This document shows positions 1-9,578 of a stretch of 64,000 bases of DNA, piece after piece. Origin of the DNA: Chloroflexota bacterium (GTDB taxonomy: Bacteria; Chloroflexota; Limnocylindria; Limnocylindrales; CSP1-4); NCBI GenBank assembly GCA_003141455.1, contig PLMA01000042.1, positions 43,854 through 107,853 on the forward strand, written 5' to 3'. Each line of letters begins with the position of its first letter. Positions within the stretch are counted from its first letter, which is position 1. Both the position numbers and the translations under genes were made by a program. The notes under the pieces were generated by a model, which made no database searches, had not been told where the DNA came from, and was given only the letters and a program-made list of their open reading frames with translations.

Positions 1-231
1 CGATTACGTAGGCCTGACCACAGTCCGCCAGTGTCTATTCGAGTCCGGGCGCCTCGGGGCGGAGTTGCTGCTCAAGGAGATAGACCAGCGCTCGGAGGTT
101 CCCCCCCACACCGATTTGCCACCTGACCTTGTAATCCGCGCGACATCGGCGCCACCGAGGGAGGGCCTGCCTACGGGTTGACGGACACGGCAAATCGTCT
201 TGGATCCAACTGCCCAAGGAGGAGACGAACA

Positions 232-1635
232 GTGTTGCTAGCCTTTAGCCATTCCCGGAGGGTTCTGGGGGGACTCGCGATTGTGGCGCTCGTCGCCACC
301 GCGTGCAGCGGGTCGGGCTCGACCCCGACCCCGCCACCGGCAACCCCAACCCCCGCACCCGCCACAACCGTAGCGACCCCCACGCCAGCAGCGTCACCCA
401 CGGCCGCTCCGATCACCTGCGGCACGGCCCCCGTCGTGCTCAATGCTTACTTCGAAACCGGATTTGACATCCCATTTAAGCTCTCCGATGAGTTCACCAA
501 GCAATTCCCGACCGTAACCTGGAAGATCAGCCAGGACCAGTTCACCAACCTGACGAACTCGACGCCGCGGCTGCTGGCCTCGGACACCCCGCCGGATCTC
601 ATCCGCCTTCCGACGATGATTTCGCTCGTGAAGGACGGGCTCCTCATGAACCTGGATAAGTATGTGACAGCGTTTGGCTGGGACAAGTGGCCGGCCTCCG
701 AGCTTCTCCAGGACCGGGTCGCTGCGGACGGCACCCGTGGCTCCGGCTCCCTGTACGCGGCCGGCTTGAACTACAGCATGACCGGCGTCTTCTACAACAA
801 GAAGCTCGCCGCCCAGATCGGCATGACCACGCCTCCGACGACGGTGGACGAATTCGAAGCCCTGCTGGCCAAGGCCAAGGCGGCCGGGCTCCAGCCGATC
901 ATGCAGTGGAACGCTTCCGCCAGCGGCGGCGGACTTGCATTCCCGCTCCAGAACCTCATGGCGGCTTACGGCCCGACCCAGCAGATCAACGACTGGATCT
1001 TCCAGAAGAAGGGCACCACCATCGACACCGCCACCAATCTGACGGCGGCACAGCACCTCGAGACGTGGGTCAAGAACGGGTACTTCCCCAAGGACGTCAA
1101 CGCCATCGAGTACACGGCCTCGAACAGCCGCTTCACCAAGGGCGAAGGGGTCTTCACGTTCAACGGCGACTGGGAAAACGCGAGCATGGATAAGAACGCC
1201 CCAGGCAACGTCGGGTTCTTTGCGTTCCCCTCTGCCACAGCGGGCGGCTCACTCGCCGCCATGTCTTCCCCGCTCACGTACGGCATCGCCGCCAAGGCGA
1301 AGAATGCCGACTGTGCGGCCTTCTTCCTCAACTGGGTGGCGACCAACACGACCGCCCGCCAGATCAACGTGGCTATCGGCGGCTCCAACCCGGGCGGTCC
1401 TTCCGACCTTCCGGTTCCACCGGCTGCTGCCGGCTCCGTGACCAATGACTCGCTTGCCGTCGGCGCCCTGGTCTCCAAGGCCAACGGCGGGATGGACTTC
1501 ATCGCGAACGCGACCGGCTCCATCTTCGCCCAGGGCTGGACGCCCGAGCTCCAGAAGCTGGTCGGCGGCAAGGAAACCGCTGCCGGCATGCTCAAGGCCG
1601 TCCAGGCCGAGTACCTGAAGGAACTCTCCCAGTAA
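232..1635 (+). CDS. Sugar ABC transporter substrate-binding lipoprotein
   Basis: Extracellular solute-binding protein (family 1) of a carbohydrate importer; it captures sugar outside the membrane for the two permeases that follow. GTG at 232 is chosen because AAGGAGGA sits 8 nt upstream (216-223); an in-frame start at 178 would add 18 polar residues ahead of the signal peptide. From GTG the protein has a short basic N-terminus, a hydrophobic stretch and the lipobox VATAC (Cys25), then a Pro/Thr linker to about residue 65 and a roughly 400-residue binding fold. The stop TAA overlaps the next gene's ATG by 1 nt. No ATPase gene lies in the operon, so a shared MsiK/MalK-type ATPase elsewhere is inferred. 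The substrate cannot be read from sequence; the neighbouring phosphorylase suggests a glucoside. Confidence 0.9.
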   Translation: MLLAFSHSRRVLGGLAIVALVATACSGSGSTPTPPPATPTPAPATTVATPTPAASPTAAPITCGTAPVVLNAYFETGFDIPFKLSDEFTKQFPTVTWKISQDQFTNLTNSTPRLLASDTPPDLIRLPTMISLVKDGLLMNLDKYVTAFGWDKWPASELLQDRVAADGTRGSGSLYAAGLNYSMTGVFYNKKLAAQIGMTTPPTTVDEFEALLAKAKAAGLQPIMQWNASASGGGLAFPLQNLMAAYGPTQQINDWIFQKKGTTIDTATNLTAAQHLETWVKNGYFPKDVNAIEYTASNSRFTKGEGVFTFNGDWENASMDKNAPGNVGFFAFPSATAGGSLAAMSSPLTYGIAAKAKNADCAAFFLNWVATNTTARQINVAIGGSNPGGPSDLPVPPAAAGSVTNDSLAVGALVSKANGGMDFIANATGSIFAQGWTPELQKLVGGKETAAGMLKAVQAEYLKELSQ

Positions 1636-2606
1636 TGAACGCCGCTGACGGCTCGATGCCTGAGACCATGATCGATCGACCGGATCCTCAGACCGACCGT
1701 CAGCGGCAGTCCCGGCGGGCCCTCCCAAGTCGGAAGGCCCGCCGGGAACACCTGCTCGGCTGGCTGTTCGTGCTACCTGCACTCGCGGTATACGCCGTTT
1801 TCGTCCTGCTTCCGCTCGCCCTGACGGTGTGGTACTCGCTATTCCGGTGGGATGGCTTCAACGTCCCCGTGTGGGTCGGTCTGGCCAACTACGAGAACGT
1901 GCTCACCGATCCGGACCTGCTCAACACGATCTTCAATGCCTTCCGGCTCATCTTCTTCTTTAGCTTCATCCCGGTCACTCTCGGGCTCGTAGTAGCCTCC
2001 GTAATCCGCCGGAGCGCCACCGGCTCGCTGGGCAACGTCGCCCGGACGGTCCTGTTCCTGCCGCAAGTCATCCCGCTCGTAGCGGCCGGCATTGTGTGGA
2101 GCGTGGTGCTCTCGCTTTCGGGGATCCTCAACCAGTCTCTGACCGCCATTGGGCTCGAGGGCGTCACTCGGGCATGGCTGGGCGATTTCGATACGGCTCT
2201 GGCCGCGGTCGGCTTGATCGGTACCTGGGTGCTGCTCGGACTCTGCACGGTCCTGCTTCTGACAGGCATGACGAAGATCGATCCCGCGCTGTACGAGGCC
2301 GCGAGGATCGACGGCGCCGGGGCCATCCAGGAGTTCCGGGCGATCACTGTCCCGGGCCTCCGGCAGGAGATCGGTGTGTGCGTCACCGTCACGGTCATCG
2401 CAGCGCTGAGGAGCTTCGACATCGTCTACGTCACCACGGGCGGCGGACCGGGGCTGGCGACGATGGTCCCGGGACTCGACATCTATGTGCTTGCTTTCCA
2501 GGCACGCGCCGTGGGCGTCGCGTCGGCGCTCGCCGTGGTGCTGATCATCCTCATCCTGGTCCTCATCCTTCCGATCCAGTACCTGAGCCGGGAGAAAGGC
2601 GCATGA
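1635..2606 (+). CDS. Sugar ABC transporter permease, MalF type
   Basis: Inner-membrane subunit of the sugar importer. A basic N-terminal tail of about 40 residues precedes several hydrophobic segments, beginning with one around LFVLPALAVYAVFVLLPLAL. The cytoplasmic EAA coupling loop is clear (EAARIDGAGAIQEF then TVPGL), which docks on the ATPase. At 323 aa it has normal length for the MalF-like subunit. ATG overlaps the upstream TAA by one base, and its own TGA overlaps the next ATG (ATGA), so the three transporter genes are translationally coupled. Confidence 0.92.
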   Translation: MNAADGSMPETMIDRPDPQTDRQRQSRRALPSRKARREHLLGWLFVLPALAVYAVFVLLPLALTVWYSLFRWDGFNVPVWVGLANYENVLTDPDLLNTIFNAFRLIFFFSFIPVTLGLVVASVIRRSATGSLGNVARTVLFLPQVIPLVAAGIVWSVVLSLSGILNQSLTAIGLEGVTRAWLGDFDTALAAVGLIGTWVLLGLCTVLLLTGMTKIDPALYEAARIDGAGAIQEFRAITVPGLRQEIGVCVTVTVIAALRSFDIVYVTTGGGPGLATMVPGLDIYVLAFQARAVGVASALAVVLIILILVLILPIQYLSREKGA

Positions 2607-3427
2607 GGGTCGACCGCCGCGAACTCTACAGCGGCAGGCTTCTGCTGATCGTGCTTATGGCCGTCACTATCGTGCCGTTCGTCAGCATGTTCACGACCGC
2701 GCTCCACCCCTCCGGGTCCGTCCCTCAGGGGCTCTCCTGGCCTTCAGATCCTCAGTGGGGCAACTTCATCACCGCGTTCAACACGGCGAACATGACCACG
2801 CTCATGTCCTCGAGCGTCTTCATCGTGCTGCTGACGGTGCCTATCTCACTCGTGATCTCGACTATGGCCGGGTTCGCCATCGGGCTGCTGCGTATTCCAG
2901 GTGCTTCCTGGCTGCTCCTTCTCTTCGTCTTCGGGCTGACCCTGCCGTACGAGGGAATCGTGACGCCGCTCTACTACCTCGAGCGTCAGATGGGGATCCT
3001 GAACGGCCGCCTGGCGATCGCGCTGCCGCTGACCGCCCTGTATATGCCCTTCGCGGTGTACTGGATGCGAGCGCACTTCATCACCATGCCGCCCGAGATC
3101 AGCGAGGCGGCCCGGGTCGACGGGGCCGGAACGTGGGATCTCTTCTGGAAGATCCATGTCCCGCTGGCTCGGCCCCCGATCGTGTCGCTCGGGATCCTCA
3201 TGACGGTCTGGACGTGGAACCAGTTCGTTCTCGCCCTGGTCCTCGTGGAGGACCCGAACCAGCGGACTGCGGCCGGCATCCTGGCGGCCTTCCAGGGCCA
3301 CTACGCGACCGACATCCCCTTGCTATGCGCGGGCTCGCTGCTGATCCTCCTGCCCACCCTTATCGTCTTCGTCGCGTTCCAGCGCCAGGTCATCGCCGCG
3401 CTCCTACAGGGATCGGTCAAAGGATGA
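2603..3427 (+). CDS. Sugar ABC transporter permease, MalG type
   Basis: Second membrane subunit of the importer, 274 aa. The start is the ATG in the ATGA overlap at 2603; a longer open frame reaching back to 2096 lies on top of the MalF gene and is discarded. An N-terminal membrane segment (LLLIVLMAVTIVPFVSMF) is followed by a periplasmic loop and further helices. The EAA loop reads EAARVDGAGTWDLFWKI followed by HVPLA. It pairs with the preceding permease as a heterodimer. Confidence 0.92.
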   Translation: MRVDRRELYSGRLLLIVLMAVTIVPFVSMFTTALHPSGSVPQGLSWPSDPQWGNFITAFNTANMTTLMSSSVFIVLLTVPISLVISTMAGFAIGLLRIPGASWLLLLFVFGLTLPYEGIVTPLYYLERQMGILNGRLAIALPLTALYMPFAVYWMRAHFITMPPEISEAARVDGAGTWDLFWKIHVPLARPPIVSLGILMTVWTWNQFVLALVLVEDPNQRTAAGILAAFQGHYATDIPLLCAGSLLILLPTLIVFVAFQRQVIAALLQGSVKG

Positions 3428-3461
3428 GGAGCGCTCTCGTCGACCCCAAGGGAGCCATGCA

Positions 3462-4667
3462 GTGACAAGCCCCACCGATCGGGTGGTAGAACCTATGCCG
3501 GTGCGCGGCGAGGTCGACGATGGGTTCGGCCCCGTGATGGACGTCTTCGCCCGGAACTTCCGCGAGCGCGGTGATCTCGGCGCAGCCTGCTCCGTATACG
3601 TCGCCGGCCAGAACAGAGTGGACGTCTGGGGCGGGATCGCCGACCGGCGGACGGGGCGGCCTTGGACCGCGGATACGTCGGCTGTCGTCTTCTCGTGCAG
3701 CAAGGGCATCCTGGCCATCTGCGCGTACCTGCTGGTCCAGGAGGGTCGCCTCGATCTCGACGCGCCCGTCGCACGATACTGGCCCGAGTTCGGGCAGGCA
3801 GACAAGGAAAGCATTCCGGTCCGCTGGCTGCTCAGCCACCGCGCGGGTCTGCCGGCGCTCGATGGGGACCTGACGCGCCCCGATGTTCTCGCCTGGGACC
3901 CGGTTATACGGGCCATCGAGGTCCAGGCTCCCCGCTGGACTCCGGGAACGGCGCACTCCTACCACTCGCTCACGTATGGTTGGCTCATCGGCGAGGTGAT
4001 CCGCCGGATAACCGGCACCCTGCCCGGCGTCTTCTTCCGCGAGAAGCTCGGCGATCCATTGCGGCTGCACACCTGGATCGGCCTCCCCGCTTCGGAGCGC
4101 GAATCTGTCGCCTGGATGGAGCCGCCGCTCCCTGATGAAGACACCCCGGCTGTCCGGGCGATTGCGGAGCACCTTGCCGATCCCGTGGTAGTGCGGAGTC
4201 TCACGATGGGCGGCGCTTTTGGGTTCCCGATGGAGGGAGGTGTCGTCGCATTCAACGACCGCGAGCTCCAGGCAGGACAGATCCCGGCTGCCAATGGCAT
4301 CAGCACCGCGCGTTCGCTCGCCCGCCTTTATGCTGGTTGCGTCTCGGAGATAGGCGGCCCAAGGATTCTGAGTCGCTCGTCGGTCGACGATGCCATCCGC
4401 GTCCAATCGTACGGCCGGCAGTTGTTCGGGCCGCCCGACATGGGTCAGCGTTGGGGCACAGGATTCTTGCTCAACTCGCCGCCAGCCCGGCCGATGCTGT
4501 GTGACCGCAGCTTCGGCCACGACGGCGCGGGCGGCCAGCTGGGGTTCGCCGACGACGAACACGGCGTAGGCTTCGCCTACCTAAGCAACCAGATGGGTGG
4601 GATCGCCGACCAGCGGGCCAACCTACTAACCGCCGCGGTCAGATCATGCCTCCGCGACGAGCTGTGA
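3462..4667 (+). CDS. Serine hydrolase, class C beta-lactamase/EstB family
   Basis: 401-aa member of the beta-lactamase-related family (PF00144), which includes esterases, DD-peptidases and amidases. Catalytic features seen: SCSK (Ser78-x-x-Lys81), YHS at 167-169 in the place of the YxN/YxS tyrosine motif, and HDGAGG near residue 353 in the place of KTG. No signal peptide is visible, so a cytoplasmic esterase-like role is more likely than antibiotic hydrolysis. GTG at 3462 is preceded by AAGGGAG. It lies 34 nt after the permease gene in a sugar operon; it may remove acyl groups from imported glycosides, which is inference. Confidence 0.85.
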   Translation: MTSPTDRVVEPMPVRGEVDDGFGPVMDVFARNFRERGDLGAACSVYVAGQNRVDVWGGIADRRTGRPWTADTSAVVFSCSKGILAICAYLLVQEGRLDLDAPVARYWPEFGQADKESIPVRWLLSHRAGLPALDGDLTRPDVLAWDPVIRAIEVQAPRWTPGTAHSYHSLTYGWLIGEVIRRITGTLPGVFFREKLGDPLRLHTWIGLPASERESVAWMEPPLPDEDTPAVRAIAEHLADPVVVRSLTMGGAFGFPMEGGVVAFNDRELQAGQIPAANGISTARSLARLYAGCVSEIGGPRILSRSSVDDAIRVQSYGRQLFGPPDMGQRWGTGFLLNSPPARPMLCDRSFGHDGAGGQLGFADDEHGVGFAYLSNQMGGIADQRANLLTAAVRSCLRDEL

Positions 4668-4778
4668 CCGAGGGACACCACACGGGGAGAAGCGCACTGC
4701 GACGGTCGACCCGGCCCAGCTCGCGATGCGGCGACCGGAGCACTGGTCGGCACCGAGGTTCAATCTTGTGGAGGAATT

Positions 4779-5432
4779 GTGAAGGGTGACGTCATCGTCA
4801 TCGAGAAGCACCACCACCGGGCTGCGGCGGTGATCGTGGCGGCGATGGAGGCGAAGGCGAACGCAAAGCCGGGTCGCTTTCTTGTCACCGTCGCCGGCGA
4901 GTCCGGCTCGGGCAAGTCCGAAACCGCGGCGGCCCTGGCCGAGCGGCTCCTCGAAGTGGGGCTACGCTCAGCGATCCTTGGTCAGGACGACTACTTCGTC
5001 CTTCCGCCCAAGGACAACGACACGAGGCGCCGCCAGGATCCGGACTGGCTCGGTCCCGATGTAGAGGTGCGATTCGACCTGCTGCAGGCAAACGTGAACG
5101 TAGCTCTGGAGGGCGCAGCTTCGATCGACAAGCCCGTCATCGACTACGCCGCCAACTCGATGTCGACCGAGTGCCTGAGTCTGGCGAGCGTCAAGGTTGT
5201 GATCGTCGAGGGGACCTACGTGTCTCTGTTGCGGCACGTTGACCTGAGGGTCTTCATCGCTCGAGATCGGCTCGAGACCATGGAGCATCGCAGAAGGCGC
5301 AACCGGGGCGGCGAGGCCCGTGACCCCTTCATCGAGGAAGTGCTGTGCATCGAGCACAAGATAATCGCGGGGCACCAGCACCTGGCGGACATCATCGTGA
5401 CCCGAGACTACGACGTGATCGAGGCGGGCTGA
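4779..5432 (+). CDS. P-loop kinase of the uridine kinase/phosphoribulokinase superfamily
   Basis: 217-aa ATP-dependent small-molecule kinase. A Walker A motif (GESGSGKS, residues 40-47) is followed by DDYF near 70-73, matching the substrate-binding Asp-Asp-x-Tyr region of uridine kinases, and by VVIVEGTYVSLL, which matches their strand before the lid; MEHRRRRNR is the arginine-rich lid. GTG at 4779 has GGAGG only 4 nt upstream. It ends 14 nt before the GH13_18 phosphorylase, so the acceptor is probably a sugar or polyol from that reaction rather than uridine. That assignment is inference. Confidence 0.8.
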   Translation: MKGDVIVIEKHHHRAAAVIVAAMEAKANAKPGRFLVTVAGESGSGKSETAAALAERLLEVGLRSAILGQDDYFVLPPKDNDTRRRQDPDWLGPDVEVRFDLLQANVNVALEGAASIDKPVIDYAANSMSTECLSLASVKVVIVEGTYVSLLRHVDLRVFIARDRLETMEHRRRRNRGGEARDPFIEEVLCIEHKIIAGHQHLADIIVTRDYDVIEAG

Positions 5433-5446
5433 GGCGGCTAGAGGCG

Positions 5447-6916
5447 ATGCCTGTCAAGAACAAGGTCCAGCTGATCACCTACCCAGATTCGCTCGGCGGC
5501 ACGCTCAAGAGCCTCGATCAGGCGCTGGCGAGCTGTTTCCCCGGCCTCTTCGAGGGCGGGATCCATATCCTCCCGCCGTTCCCGTCCTCAGGGGACCGGG
5601 GCTTCGCCCCGTTGACTTACCTGGAGATCGACCCCGCCTTCGGCTCCTGGGATGACATTCGCAGATTGGGTGCCCAGTACGACATCTTGCTGGATCTCAT
5701 GATCAACCATGTTTCCGCGAGATCCCCCTTCTTCGCGGACTTCCTGGCGAAGGGCAGGGCGTCCGAGTGGGCCGACCTTTTCATTACCCTCGACAAGCTC
5801 TGGGAGGACGGCAATCCAGTCCAGCGGGACATCGACAAGATGTTTCTCAGACGGCCGCGGCCGTACTCGACGTATAGGGTGGGCTCGCCCGCCGTCGATG
5901 AGAAGGTCTGGACGACCTTCGGCAAACAGGACCCTTCCGAGCAGGTCGATCTCGACTGGAGGGCGCCCCAATTCCGGCGCCTCATCGTGGACTTCCTTGA
6001 GAGCTTCGCACGCCATGGCGTGCAGATCGTCAGGCTCGACGCGGTCGGTTACCTGGTCAAGAAACCCGGCACGAGCTGTTTCTTCGTCGAGCCGGAGATT
6101 CTTGAATTCATGCGCTGGATCGATGGAATGGCCGCACCAATGGGCATCACGCTCCTGCCGGAGGTTCATGCGCGGCGGGCCGTTCAGGACCGCCTGTCAC
6201 AGCAGGGCTACTGGACCTATGACTTCATCCTGCCGTACGCGATCCTCGAAGCCCTGGTCATCCGGTCTCCGCTACGGCTACGGCCATATCTCCTGTCACG
6301 GTCGGCCAGGCAGTTCACCATGCTCGACTGCCATGACGGGATCCCCGTGAAGCCCGACATGGATGGGTTGTACGCGCCCGAGGATGTTCGGCGCCTGGTG
6401 CGGACCTGCTTGGATCGGGGAGGGAACCTGAGCCTCGTTGTCTCACCAGAACATAAGGACCCCGATGGCTTCGACGTCCACCAGATCAGGGGCACTTACT
6501 ACTCGCTTCTCGGTTGCGACGACGACGCCTACATCGCCGCCCGCGCCATTCAGTTCTTTGTCCCCGGCGTGCCCCAGGTCTACTACGTGGGGCTTCTGGC
6601 AGGTCAGAACGACGAAGAGGCGGTCAGCCGCAGCGGCGATGGCAGGGAGATCAATCGTCACAACTTCAGCATGGAAGAGATCAGCGCCGCGGCCAACAAG
6701 GACGTTGTCCGGCGCCTCGACCGCCTTATCCGCCTGCGAAACAGGCACCCCGCTTTTGACGGTGAGTTCCGAGTCCTCGACTCGGACGACAGCAGGCTGC
6801 GCCTGGCCTGGTCGAAGGGCGGGGAGGATTGCGTACTGGACGTCGACTTCGTCTCGATGCATTCCGGCGTGGAGTGCGTCGACGCCCACGGTCACGTCGA
6901 GCACGTCATTCTCTAG
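5447..6916 (+). CDS. GH13_18 glycoside phosphorylase (sucrose phosphorylase family)
   Basis: 489 aa, the usual length for the family, which splits an alpha-glucoside with phosphate to give glucose 1-phosphate. Catalytic residues by family pattern: nucleophile Asp198 (VRLDAVGY), acid/base Glu239 (PEVH) and Asp297 (LDCHDG). FFVPGVPQVYYVG and GREINRH are also typical. The acceptor-site segment reads KVWTTFG...QVDLD, and DVHQ (343-346) replaces the DLYQ that I recall from bifidobacterial sucrose phosphorylase. The substrate could therefore be sucrose 6'-phosphate, glucosylglycerol or glucosylglycerate rather than sucrose. ATG follows GAGG by 2 nt. Last gene of the uptake operon. Confidence 0.87.
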   Translation: MPVKNKVQLITYPDSLGGTLKSLDQALASCFPGLFEGGIHILPPFPSSGDRGFAPLTYLEIDPAFGSWDDIRRLGAQYDILLDLMINHVSARSPFFADFLAKGRASEWADLFITLDKLWEDGNPVQRDIDKMFLRRPRPYSTYRVGSPAVDEKVWTTFGKQDPSEQVDLDWRAPQFRRLIVDFLESFARHGVQIVRLDAVGYLVKKPGTSCFFVEPEILEFMRWIDGMAAPMGITLLPEVHARRAVQDRLSQQGYWTYDFILPYAILEALVIRSPLRLRPYLLSRSARQFTMLDCHDGIPVKPDMDGLYAPEDVRRLVRTCLDRGGNLSLVVSPEHKDPDGFDVHQIRGTYYSLLGCDDDAYIAARAIQFFVPGVPQVYYVGLLAGQNDEEAVSRSGDGREINRHNFSMEEISAAANKDVVRRLDRLIRLRNRHPAFDGEFRVLDSDDSRLRLAWSKGGEDCVLDVDFVSMHSGVECVDAHGHVEHVIL

Positions 6917-6935
6917 ACCCGACCTTGCGAGGGAG

Positions 6936-7012
6936 TGGTGGGCGATACTGGACTCGAACCAGTGACCTCGCGGATGTGAACCGCGCGCTCTAACCAGCTG
7001 AGCTAATCGCCC
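6936..7012 (-). tRNA. tRNA-Val (anticodon CAC)
   Basis: Read on the minus strand, GGGCGAT pairs with ATCGCCC to close a 7-bp acceptor stem. D-arm GCTC/GAGC, anticodon stem CGCGG/CCGCG around loop TTCACAT (anticodon CAC, codon GUG), and T-arm ACTGG/CCAGT with loop TTCGAGT are all intact. Discriminator A and a genome-encoded CCA follow. A TATAAT hexamer lies 32 bp upstream. Confidence 0.97.
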
Positions 7013-7044
7013 ACCGAACGTGGCGCCTTGCGCGCCGGAGGCCG

Positions 7045-7050
7045 ATTATA
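7045..7050 (-). promoter_or_regulatory. Candidate -10 element for tRNA-Val
   Basis: A perfect TATAAT on the minus strand, 32 bp before the tRNA 5' end. The segment about 17 bp upstream is GC-rich and has no recognisable -35, so this is a -10-only assignment. Confidence 0.5.
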
Positions 7051-7110
7051 GCGATCCGCCGCCCGCCGCCGGGATCGGCCCGCACCACTTGACCCGCGTC
7101 CATTCGCCCC

Positions 7111-7464
7111 TCAGACCTTGACGCCGGGCCAACGCGCTTCCGCTTCCTCGGGCGAGACACCATCCACCACGATCAGCTTGCGCCGACCCGTCGCGCCCGC
7201 GACCATCTGGACCGAGGTGCGTGCCACGTCCAGCTCGTCGGCCAGGAGACGTAGCAAGGCCGCGTTGGCCGCCCCATCGACCGCCGGCGCGGCGACGCGG
7301 ACCTGCAGCACGCCATCATCGGAGACGCCGTCAACGCGGTCCGCGCCTGCGCGCGGTGTCAGACGCACGGCGAACCTGACCGAGGCGGGCGAACGATCCG
7401 CGGAGCGGAAGCCTGGACGCATCGCGTGATTATCCCCTCCGGCCCGCCGCCCGCGACGATGCAC
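7111..7464 (-). CDS. yggU: DUF167 (YggU) family protein
   Basis: Small protein of the YggU/UPF0235 family, function unknown, often next to yggS and ftsZ as here. The conserved core begins at FAVRLTPRAGADRVDG and includes VRVAAPAVDGAANAALLRLLA, with GRRKLIVVDG towards the end. GTG at 7464 is 5 nt after the yggS stop and has AGGGGAG upstream; an ATG 14 codons later (7422) with GGAGGGG is an equal alternative that removes a non-conserved basic leader. Confidence 0.85.
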   Translation of the reverse strand: MHRRGRRAGGDNHAMRPGFRSADRSPASVRFAVRLTPRAGADRVDGVSDDGVLQVRVAAPAVDGAANAALLRLLADELDVARTSVQMVAGATGRRKLIVVDGVSPEEAEARWPGVKV

Positions 7465-7469
7465 GTTGC

Positions 7470-8285
7470 CTATCTCCCCTGGCGGTCCTGCGCGCCGGGA
7501 CGCGCATCGGGGCCGGGCCGCGCGTCAGGGCCCTGACGCTGCCCGAAGAGCGCCCGACCTACACGAATGACCGTCGCCCCCTCCTCCACCGCGACCGAGT
7601 AATCGTCCGACATACCCATCGAGAGCCCAGGCCTGAGTGCCGGCTCCTCAGCTCGCAAGCGCACCGACAGCTCACGCAGGCGGGCGAAGGTTGGGCGCGC
7701 CTCCTCCGGGGAATCGACGAGCCGCCCAACCGTCATGAGTCCCAGCAACGACAGGTTCGGCAAGCTCGCGAGTCCCGACAGCTCCGCCTCGAGCGCCTCA
7801 GGGAGAAGGCCCACCTTCGCCGCGTCTCGGTCGACGTTTACCTGCAGGTAGACGCCGAGAGCCGCTGAGCGCGCTTCTCCGGCCGAATCTGCTCGCGGCG
7901 CCCCGGGGGTCGTGACGATCTCGCCCGCCAGCCGATCTAGCCTGCGGGCCAGCTCGGTCGAGTCGACCGATTCGATCACCTCGAACAGCTCGACCGCTCG
8001 GCGAGCCTTGTTCGATTGAAGCGGGCCGATCAGATGCCAGTGCGCGCCCGGTACGTTGGGCGCCTTGGACTCGGCCTCTTGAACGCGGTTCTCGCCCAAC
8101 AGGGTCAGGCCGGCCGCAACGGCCGCCACGAGGCGATCGGCGCCGACGAGCTTGGATACTGCTACGAGCTGCACGCCGGCCGGGTCGCGCCCCGCCCGAC
8201 CGCATGCCTCGGCCACGGCTTCCAGGACGCGCGACCGCGCCGCGCGCAATTCGGCGATCGCGCCGGGATCGGGCAGAGTGGCCAA
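7470..8285 (-). CDS. yggS: YggS/PLPBP family pyridoxal 5'-phosphate homeostasis protein
   Basis: 271 aa; PLP-binding single-domain barrel, fold type III, thought to buffer PLP and amino-acid pools rather than catalyse a defined reaction. Signature segments: LVAVSKLVG (PLP lysine), GENRVQEA, WHLIGPLQSNK, SMGMSDDYSVAVEEGATVIRVG. An insertion of about 20 residues (GAPRADSAGEARSAA) precedes LGVYLQVNVD. The TTG at 8285 has no convincing ribosome binding site, so the exact start is uncertain. Genes of this family commonly sit downstream of ftsZ. Confidence 0.9.
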   Translation of the reverse strand: MATLPDPGAIAELRAARSRVLEAVAEACGRAGRDPAGVQLVAVSKLVGADRLVAAVAAGLTLLGENRVQEAESKAPNVPGAHWHLIGPLQSNKARRAVELFEVIESVDSTELARRLDRLAGEIVTTPGAPRADSAGEARSAALGVYLQVNVDRDAAKVGLLPEALEAELSGLASLPNLSLLGLMTVGRLVDSPEEARPTFARLRELSVRLRAEEPALRPGLSMGMSDDYSVAVEEGATVIRVGRALFGQRQGPDARPGPDARPGAQDRQGR

Positions 8286-8297
8286 AGCGACGAGGGC

Positions 8298-9578
8298 CTA
8301 GTCCCTCTCCTCCAGCGGAGGCCGGCGGAGGAAGCTCGGGATCTCCAGGTCCCTGTCGTCGTAAGTCCGGTGTGTCGACTGCATGTCCGGCGTGGGTCGG
8401 TGAGTCGGGGTCGACTGGGCCACCTTGACCGGAACCGGAACCGGCTGGCGCTCCGGAATGCCGACCGGACCGTAAGTCTGGACGCGGGTGTGGGACGGGA
8501 CCGGATCGCCCGGGTTCTGCCGTGGCCGCTCCAGCTCGTGAAGGAAGTCCACTCCGTCGTAGCGCGAGCTGTGGACCTCCACCGGAGTCCGCTGATCCGC
8601 CTCGAAGCGCGAAGACTCGCGCTTGTGGCTGGGGTCGAAGCCCGTGGCGATGACGGTGATCAAGACCTCGTCCGCCAGATGCCCGTCCAGGCTCGTGCCG
8701 AAGATGATGTTCGCCTCCTGGTCCGCCACGGAACGGATCTCGTCCGCAGCTTCCGTCACCTCGAAGAGGCTGAGGTTGGCCGATCCGGCGATGTTGAACA
8801 GGATTCCCTGGGCGCCGTTGATGTTGACCTCGAGGAGCGGGCTGGCGATTGCCTGGCGCACGGCCTCCAGGGCCCGGTTGTCGCCGCTCGCTCGGCCGAT
8901 CCCCATCAACGCCGAGCCGGCGTCCTTCATGATCGCCCGAACGTCGGCGAAGTCGAGGTTGATGATGCCCGGGACGGTGATGATGTCGCTGATCCCCTGA
9001 ACGCCCTGGCGCAGCACGTCATCGACGTACCGGAACGCCTCGATGATCGACGTGTTCTTCTGGACCACATCACGAAGGCGGTCGTTGGGGATGGTGATCA
9101 GGGTGTCGACCTTGTCCCTGAGTTCCTCGGCCGCCCTCTCGGCGACCATCTTGCGGCGAGCGCCCTCGAAGCTGAACGGCTTGGTGACCACGCCGATCGT
9201 CAGCGCACCAAGCTCCTTGGCGATCTCGGCCACGATCGGGGCAGCGCCAGAGCCAGTGCCGCCGCCCAGTCCGGCCGTGATGAAGACCATGTCCGAATCG
9301 CGCAGCGCCTCGGTGATCTTCTCGGAGTCCTCCTCGGCCGCCCTCTGACCGATAGAGGCGTCGCCTCCGGCGCCCAGGCCACGCGTGATCTTGTCGCCGA
9401 TCCGGATCTTGTGAGGAGCATCCGACTGAAGGAGCGCCTGCGCGTCCGTGTTGAGGGCGATGAATTCCACCCCCATCATCTCGGCCTGGATCATTCGATT
9501 GACGGCGTTGCTACCGCCGCCGCCTACGCCGATCACACGGATCAGCGCAAAGTTCTCGGAATCGGACCGTAGCGGCAT
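8298..9578 (-). CDS. ftsZ: Cell division protein FtsZ
   Basis: Tubulin-like GTPase that forms the cytokinetic Z ring. ATG at 9578 is preceded by GGAGG with 7-nt spacing; the open frame extends 48 codons further without family similarity. The 426-aa product has [12 protein letters not shown], the GTP-binding tubulin signature GLGGGTGSG (103-111), the T7 loop NLDFADV, and a proline-rich linker ending in the conserved C-terminal peptide EIPSFLRR that binds FtsA. It is separated from ftsA by yjbQ. 251 nt without a gene precede it. Confidence 0.98.
   Translation of the reverse strand: MPLRSDSENFALIRVIGVGGGGSNAVNRMIQAEMMGVEFIALNTDAQALLQSDAPHKIRIGDKITRGLGAGGDASIGQRAAEEDSEKITEALRDSDMVFITAGLGGGTGSGAAPIVAEIAKELGALTIGVVTKPFSFEGARRKMVAERAAEELRDKVDTLITIPNDRLRDVVQKNTSIIEAFRYVDDVLRQGVQGISDIITVPGIINLDFADVRAIMKDAGSALMGIGRASGDNRALEAVRQAIASPLLEVNINGAQGILFNIAGSANLSLFEVTEAADEIRSVADQEANIIFGTSLDGHLADEVLITVIATGFDPSHKRESSRFEADQRTPVEVHSSRYDGVDFLHELERPRQNPGDPVPSHTRVQTYGPVGIPERQPVPVPVKVAQSTPTHRPTPDMQSTHRTYDDRDLEIPSFLRRPPLEERD

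Noticed and set aside
3462..4667. Serine hydrolase as an antibiotic-resistance beta-lactamase
   Set aside because: No signal peptide, esterase-like motif spacing and a sugar-operon context make resistance unlikely.
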